From positions 1 to 64,000 of the forward strand of contig JAFVZL010000044.1 of NCBI GenBank assembly GCA_017508195.1: a stretch of DNA of 64,000 nucleotides, in the 5' to 3' direction. Origin of the DNA: Clostridia bacterium. Lineage in GTDB: Bacteria > Bacillota > Clostridia > Oscillospirales > CAG-272. This document shows positions 60,126-64,000 of the stretch, piece by piece. Position 1 is the stretch's first letter, and the number at the start of each line of letters is the position of its first letter. The position numbers and the translations under genes are program-made. Under the pieces are notes generated by a model that worked only from the letters and a program-made list of their open reading frames with translations, searched no databases and had not been told where the DNA came from.

Positions 60126-63100
60126 ATGGCAAGGACTTGGACGGCGCGACAGAGCGATGCGATAAAAACACGCGACAGAACACTGCTTGTATCTGCGGCG
60201 GCGGGCTCGGGAAAGACTGCGACTCTGACCGAGAGAATAATCAGATCTGTGCTCGATGAGAGCGACCCCATCAACCTTGACGAGATGCTTATAGTCACCT
60301 TTACGAAGGCGGCAACGGGAGAGCTCGGCGAGAGAATATCCGCGGCACTTCGTTCTGCCATAAAGGGCGGAGGCGACAGAGAGAGGCTGGAGAGTCAGCT
60401 CCATATGCTACCATCAGCCGAGATATCGACGATAGACTCCTTCTGCTCGCGTATTCTTCGTGCCAACTGCGAAAGGGTAGGAGTAGAGCCGGGATACAGA
60501 ATAATCGATACCGCTGAGGCGGAGCTGCTTGCAGAGGGTATCCTCGACGGCATATTTGCCGAGATATATGAGGGTGAGCTTCCCGGGGTAGCGACTGCCG
60601 AGGAGCTTGATCTGCTTGCAGATTGTCTTACCGACACGCGCACGCAGGGTGACCTTTCGGCAATTCTCAGAATGTTCTACGATTCGACCAAGGACCTCGA
60701 GGAGGGTGTATCGAAAATCCGCGAGCTTGTCGCTGAATATGATCCCGAAGCCTTCACCCATGTTGAAAAAACACGCCTCGGAGCCTATGCTGTAGGAGCC
60801 GTCTATGACTTTTGCGATCATTATAAGACGGCAATCTCGCGAGCTATACGGGAAATAGAGCTTGACGGCTCGCAGTCCTTACTTAAAAAGCTTGACGTGC
60901 TCGAGGGTGATCTTGCCTTTATCGAGGCGCTGAGTGCCGCCTCTACCTATAACGGTATGCGCGATATCATCGCCGCGCGAGAGCATCCAAAGACTCCCGC
61001 GGGCAAGTGTCCCGAGGGCTTAAAGTATATTACAGCGCTCAGAAAGAGCCTGAAGGATGATACTGCGAGGATGCTTTCTGACTATCTCGAATACAGCGAG
61101 GATGAGTGGAGAAAGTCTTACTCGGGTCTTTATCAAGCTCTTTCGGTTCTCGTGAGGCTGCTCGAGCACTTTGATAAGCTCTTCACCGAGGAGAAGCTGC
61201 GCCTTTGCGCGCTCGAGTACTCCGACGTAACGAGATACACCTACGAGTGTCTGTGGCAGGGCGGTGAGCGCACCGACGTTGCTATATCGGAGTCTAAGAG
61301 ATACCGCGCGATATACGTTGACGAGTATCAGGACGTTAACGCACTCCAGCATAAGATATTCGAGGCTATCAGCACGCCCACCAACAGATTTATGGTTGGT
61401 GATATAAAGCAGAGCATATACGGCTTCCGCGGCGCTGACCCGTCGATATTTGCGAAAATGAAGACCGAGCTTTGTCCTCTCGGCACTGACGGTGACTATC
61501 CCGGCGCATCTATTTTCATGTCGGAAAATTTCAGATGCGATAAGGGCGTTATAGATTTTGTCAATGAGATATTCGACAGACTCTTCCTTGTTTTAAGGGA
61601 GAGTATAGGCTTCGTTTCGGATGACAGGCTTGTTTTCAAGAAAATGTATGACGGGGTGATGCCCGAATACCGAAAGCCCGAGATATGTCTTTTACCCTAT
61701 AAGACCGACGATAATGGAGTGCCCGACGAGGATGACGAGGGTGACGAGCTTGCTCCTATGTTGGTAGCAGAAAAGATACGCGAGCTTCTCAGGGACGGAA
61801 GGCTGAACGACGGCAGACCGATATCCCCGGGTGATATCGCGATAATCATGCGTAATGCTCACGGCAAGGATAAAAAATACGCCGCGGCACTTACCTCGCT
61901 CGGAATTCCGTCTGCGGTGACGGACAGCGAGAGCTTCTTCCTGAATGCCGATATTCTACTGCTTATGAGCCTGCTTCACGCGATAGACAATCCGCGCCGT
62001 GATATATACCTTGCAGGTGCTATGTGCTCACCCGTGTTCGGTTTCAGTGCCGATGAGATGGTGAGGATAACCGCTATGGGAGAGCCTACGCTCTTTGATA
62101 ATCTTCTCGCGTATACCGAGGCAAACCCCGGATATAAGAAGGGCGAGGATTTCATTCTGTGGCAGAGAAGGTACCGCATGGCATCCGAGGGTATGGGCGT
62201 ATCGATGCTCATAAACAAGCTGTTCCGCGAGTGCGGTCTGATTGCACTTGCATCAAGGCGCGGCAACCGCGAGGAGCTCTACCGCTTCTTCGAGCACGCG
62301 CGCTCCTACGAGAGCTCGTCTTATAAGGGGCTTTATAATTTCTTAAGCTATATCAGCGGTATTGTCGATAGACAAAACCCGTTTGATAAAAGAGATGCTA
62401 TTCTCGGTACTGACGAGGTGAAAATAATTACCGCGCACTCGTCAAAGGGACTTGAGTTCCCCGTGGTGTTCTTCGTCGGCTCCGAGCAGGCGTTGAAGCG
62501 CAGGCGCGACCTCGATGACAGGCTCGTCTATGACAACCGATTTGGCATCGCGCTGTATTTGCGAACGCCATCGGGACTTTCACTCGTTTCCAATCCTACG
62601 AAAAAGCTCGTTGCAGATTTCAAGCACAGAAGAAGAGTCGAGGAAGAGGCGCGAGTGCTATACGTTATCCTCACACGCGCAAGGGAGAGGCTCTACGTTG
62701 TCGGCAAGGCGCGCCGCGGCTATGACAAATATATAGAGGATATTGCATCCTCTCACGAAAATCTGACTCTCCACTCGGTGTATTCGATGGCGAGCTATAC
62801 GGATATGATAACCTACTCGTCGGGGCTTGGCTTTGTCACACCCGATGAGTTCTTAGAGAATATGTCGGATAGGCTCAGAGATAGGCTCTATCCCACTCCG
62901 AGTGAGATAGATTCTGCCGAGGAGAGCTTCGATATCCCAACTGAGGGTGCTCCGGAATTTGATATGGAGAGTGCGTTCTCCTGCCTCGGTGAAGAGGAAA
63001 AAGACGATACAGACCCCACCCCGTGTCGGGAAAACACGCCATGCTCTGTGATTTTATCGAGATTTAATTATGAATATCCCTACTCGCACGCGACTAAATT

Positions 63101-63809
63101 GCCGCGCAAGATGTCGGTATCAAGGCTCTATCCCGAGATATTTGATCCTGCCGATGCCGATGCGGTAAGTATTGCCGATGACGGTGAGAGAATAACTAAG
63201 ATGGGAAGGCTACCGAGATTCGCTACGGGCAGCGACGAGACCGAGAGCGCGAGGCGCGGTATTGCAACGCATCTTCTGTTCCAGTTCTGTAATCTCGAGA
63301 GGCTCGGGTCGCTCGGTGCTGAGTCGGAGCTTAAAAGGCTGCGCGAGGAGAAATACCTCTCGGATGAGGATGCTGACAGGGTAAGACTAGCCGAGGTGGA
63401 GTCCTTCAGACACTCACCCCTCTTTAAAGAGATGTTGGAGGCGAGGAATATCTGGCGAGAGCTGAGGTTCAACACGATGCTCCCCGCCGATATGTTTACC
63501 ACCGATGAGAGTCAGAGGGAGAGGCTCCGCGACACACCGGTGCTTGTGCAGGGCGTTATCGACTGCCTTTACGAGGACTCGGCGGGAGAGCTTCATCTTA
63601 TAGATTATAAGACCGACCGACTTACATTTGAGGAGCGGAAAGATCCCGCCCTCGCTGAAGAAAGGTTATACAATTCTCACTCGCTTCAGCTCTCTTATTA
63701 TGCCGAGGCTGTGAAGCGGATGTTTGGAAAATATCCCGTAAGCATCGAGGTTTACTCCTTGCATCTCGGAAGATGCGTAGACGTAAAAAGACGGGATGCC
63801 GTATATTGA
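60126..63809 (+). CDS. addA: ATP-dependent helicase/nuclease subunit A (AddA)
   Basis: This 1227-aa UvrD-type helicase and nuclease has Walker A AAAGSGKTATL with Lys30, motif II DEYQDVN near residue 398-404, and helicase motifs KQSIYGFRGADPSIF and THSSKGLEFPVVFFVG-like ITAHSSKGLEFP. The C-terminal nuclease has LIDYKTDRL. AddAB processes double-strand breaks for recombination in Gram-positives. The usual addB partner is not upstream, where truB lies. AGGGGGTGACGGC precedes the ATG. No terminator follows directly on the plus strand. Confidence 0.94.
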   Translation: MARTWTARQSDAIKTRDRTLLVSAAAGSGKTATLTERIIRSVLDESDPINLDEMLIVTFTKAATGELGERISAALRSAIKGGGDRERLESQLHMLPSAEISTIDSFCSRILRANCERVGVEPGYRIIDTAEAELLAEGILDGIFAEIYEGELPGVATAEELDLLADCLTDTRTQGDLSAILRMFYDSTKDLEEGVSKIRELVAEYDPEAFTHVEKTRLGAYAVGAVYDFCDHYKTAISRAIREIELDGSQSLLKKLDVLEGDLAFIEALSAASTYNGMRDIIAAREHPKTPAGKCPEGLKYITALRKSLKDDTARMLSDYLEYSEDEWRKSYSGLYQALSVLVRLLEHFDKLFTEEKLRLCALEYSDVTRYTYECLWQGGERTDVAISESKRYRAIYVDEYQDVNALQHKIFEAISTPTNRFMVGDIKQSIYGFRGADPSIFAKMKTELCPLGTDGDYPGASIFMSENFRCDKGVIDFVNEIFDRLFLVLRESIGFVSDDRLVFKKMYDGVMPEYRKPEICLLPYKTDDNGVPDEDDEGDELAPMLVAEKIRELLRDGRLNDGRPISPGDIAIIMRNAHGKDKKYAAALTSLGIPSAVTDSESFFLNADILLLMSLLHAIDNPRRDIYLAGAMCSPVFGFSADEMVRITAMGEPTLFDNLLAYTEANPGYKKGEDFILWQRRYRMASEGMGVSMLINKLFRECGLIALASRRGNREELYRFFEHARSYESSSYKGLYNFLSYISGIVDRQNPFDKRDAILGTDEVKIITAHSSKGLEFPVVFFVGSEQALKRRRDLDDRLVYDNRFGIALYLRTPSGLSLVSNPTKKLVADFKHRRRVEEEARVLYVILTRARERLYVVGKARRGYDKYIEDIASSHENLTLHSVYSMASYTDMITYSSGLGFVTPDEFLENMSDRLRDRLYPTPSEIDSAEESFDIPTEGAPEFDMESAFSCLGEEEKDDTDPTPCRENTPCSVILSRFNYEYPYSHATKLPRKMSVSRLYPEIFDPADADAVSIADDGERITKMGRLPRFATGSDETESARRGIATHLLFQFCNLERLGSLGAESELKRLREEKYLSDEDADRVRLAEVESFRHSPLFKEMLEARNIWRELRFNTMLPADMFTTDESQRERLRDTPVLVQGVIDCLYEDSAGELHLIDYKTDRLTFEERKDPALAEERLYNSHSLQLSYYAEAVKRMFGKYPVSIEVYSLHLGRCVDVKRRDAVY

Positions 63810-63846
63810 TCATACGGTGAGAACACTTTATCGTCCGACAATTTGA

Positions 63847-63886
63847 TAAAAAACAAAGCGGATACCGTCAACTCGGTATCCGCTAT
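63847..63886 (-). terminator. Terminator for a gene beyond the right edge
   Basis: AGCGGATACCG/CGGTATCCGCT is a perfect 11-bp stem followed on the minus strand by TTTGTTTTTT, so it most likely ends the transcript of a minus-strand gene entering from the right. Confidence 0.75.
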
Positions 63887-63954
63887 TTATATGCTCGAGT
63901 GTAAATAAATGCTGACAATATAGCGCGTTTTTCGCTTTTTTGAGGAAAATCAGC

Positions 63955-63999
63955 TTATAAAATCTTTTTTCTGACGCTGACCTCACCCGTCATAAGTAT
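63955..63999 (-). CDS. Possible 3' end of a truncated minus-strand gene
   Basis: One minus-strand frame is open from the window edge to a TAA at 63955-63957 and would encode ILMTGEVSVRKKIL. The terminator at 63847-63886 lies about 70 bp downstream. The other two frames stop within the last 20 bp. The evidence is thin, and the gene cannot be identified. Confidence 0.3.
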   Translation of the reverse strand: MLMTGEVSVRKKIL

Positions 64000-64000
64000 C

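Overview
The window is typical of a Clostridia-grade Bacillota chromosome. The evidence is SpoIIE, a SpoVB-like flippase, AddA, RqcH, a T-box before ileS, tRNAs with an encoded CCA end, strong GGAGG ribosome binding sites, and TTGACA-17-TATAAT promoters throughout. Sporulation capacity is implied but not proven. Re-citrate synthase with aconitase and isocitrate dehydrogenase suggests an anaerobe making 2-oxoglutarate for glutamate. I cannot name the genus.

Layout. 1-426: two copies of a 130-bp multi-hairpin repeat. 427-4090: a heterodimeric ABC exporter. 4347-5942: a CNNM/CorC-type transporter preceded by an Asp-rich leader peptide and an intrinsic terminator. 6056-10081: a ZIP transporter, a SpoVB-type flippase and a BspA-like LRR lipoprotein. 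10196-12102: rpsB-tsf with a structured leader. 12196-16240: a membrane protein, an esterase-like hydrolase and a secreted protein. 16368-21979: RNA and translation-quality genes (mnmM, rqcH, cca), an orphan protein, a radical SAM protein and tRNA-Thr/tRNA-Tyr. 22173-31056: an unusual cassette with a Sel1-repeat protein, a small membrane protein, a soluble FtsK/HerA-type ATPase, a WXG100-like protein and coiled-coil proteins. 31132-35001: a PHP hydrolase, small regulators, tRNA-Gln and repeat-rich DNA. 35022-41713: a Ca2+/cation antiporter and the citrate-to-2-oxoglutarate operon with its own GntR regulator. 41757-44970: an AbiE toxin-antitoxin pair, repeats, and a divergent XRE/SLOG pair. 45005-48484: ileS with a T-box. 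48525-54125: a P-type ATPase, an MBL hydrolase, a small membrane protein and an HtrA-like lipoprotein. 54142-58979: a four-copy palindrome array, spoIIE and the UPF0210/ACT pair. 59081-63809: truB and addA.

Three things stand out. First, the leader before the CNNM gene encodes MDDDADADNCHCTVYNALY, and its stop codon lies in the 5' arm of a terminator. This looks like a translation-coupled attenuator that could sense Mg2+ through ribosome instability on acidic nascent chains. Second, the Sel1/FtsK/WXG-like cassette at 22274-30932 resembles a minimal type VII-like system but lacks the canonical partners, and its ATPase has no visible membrane anchor. Third, at least five intergenic arrays consist of tandem micro-hairpins. 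Within each array the hairpin arms differ, but a short spacer is conserved, and each array has its own spacer.

All calls come from reading the sequence. No database search or folding program was run.
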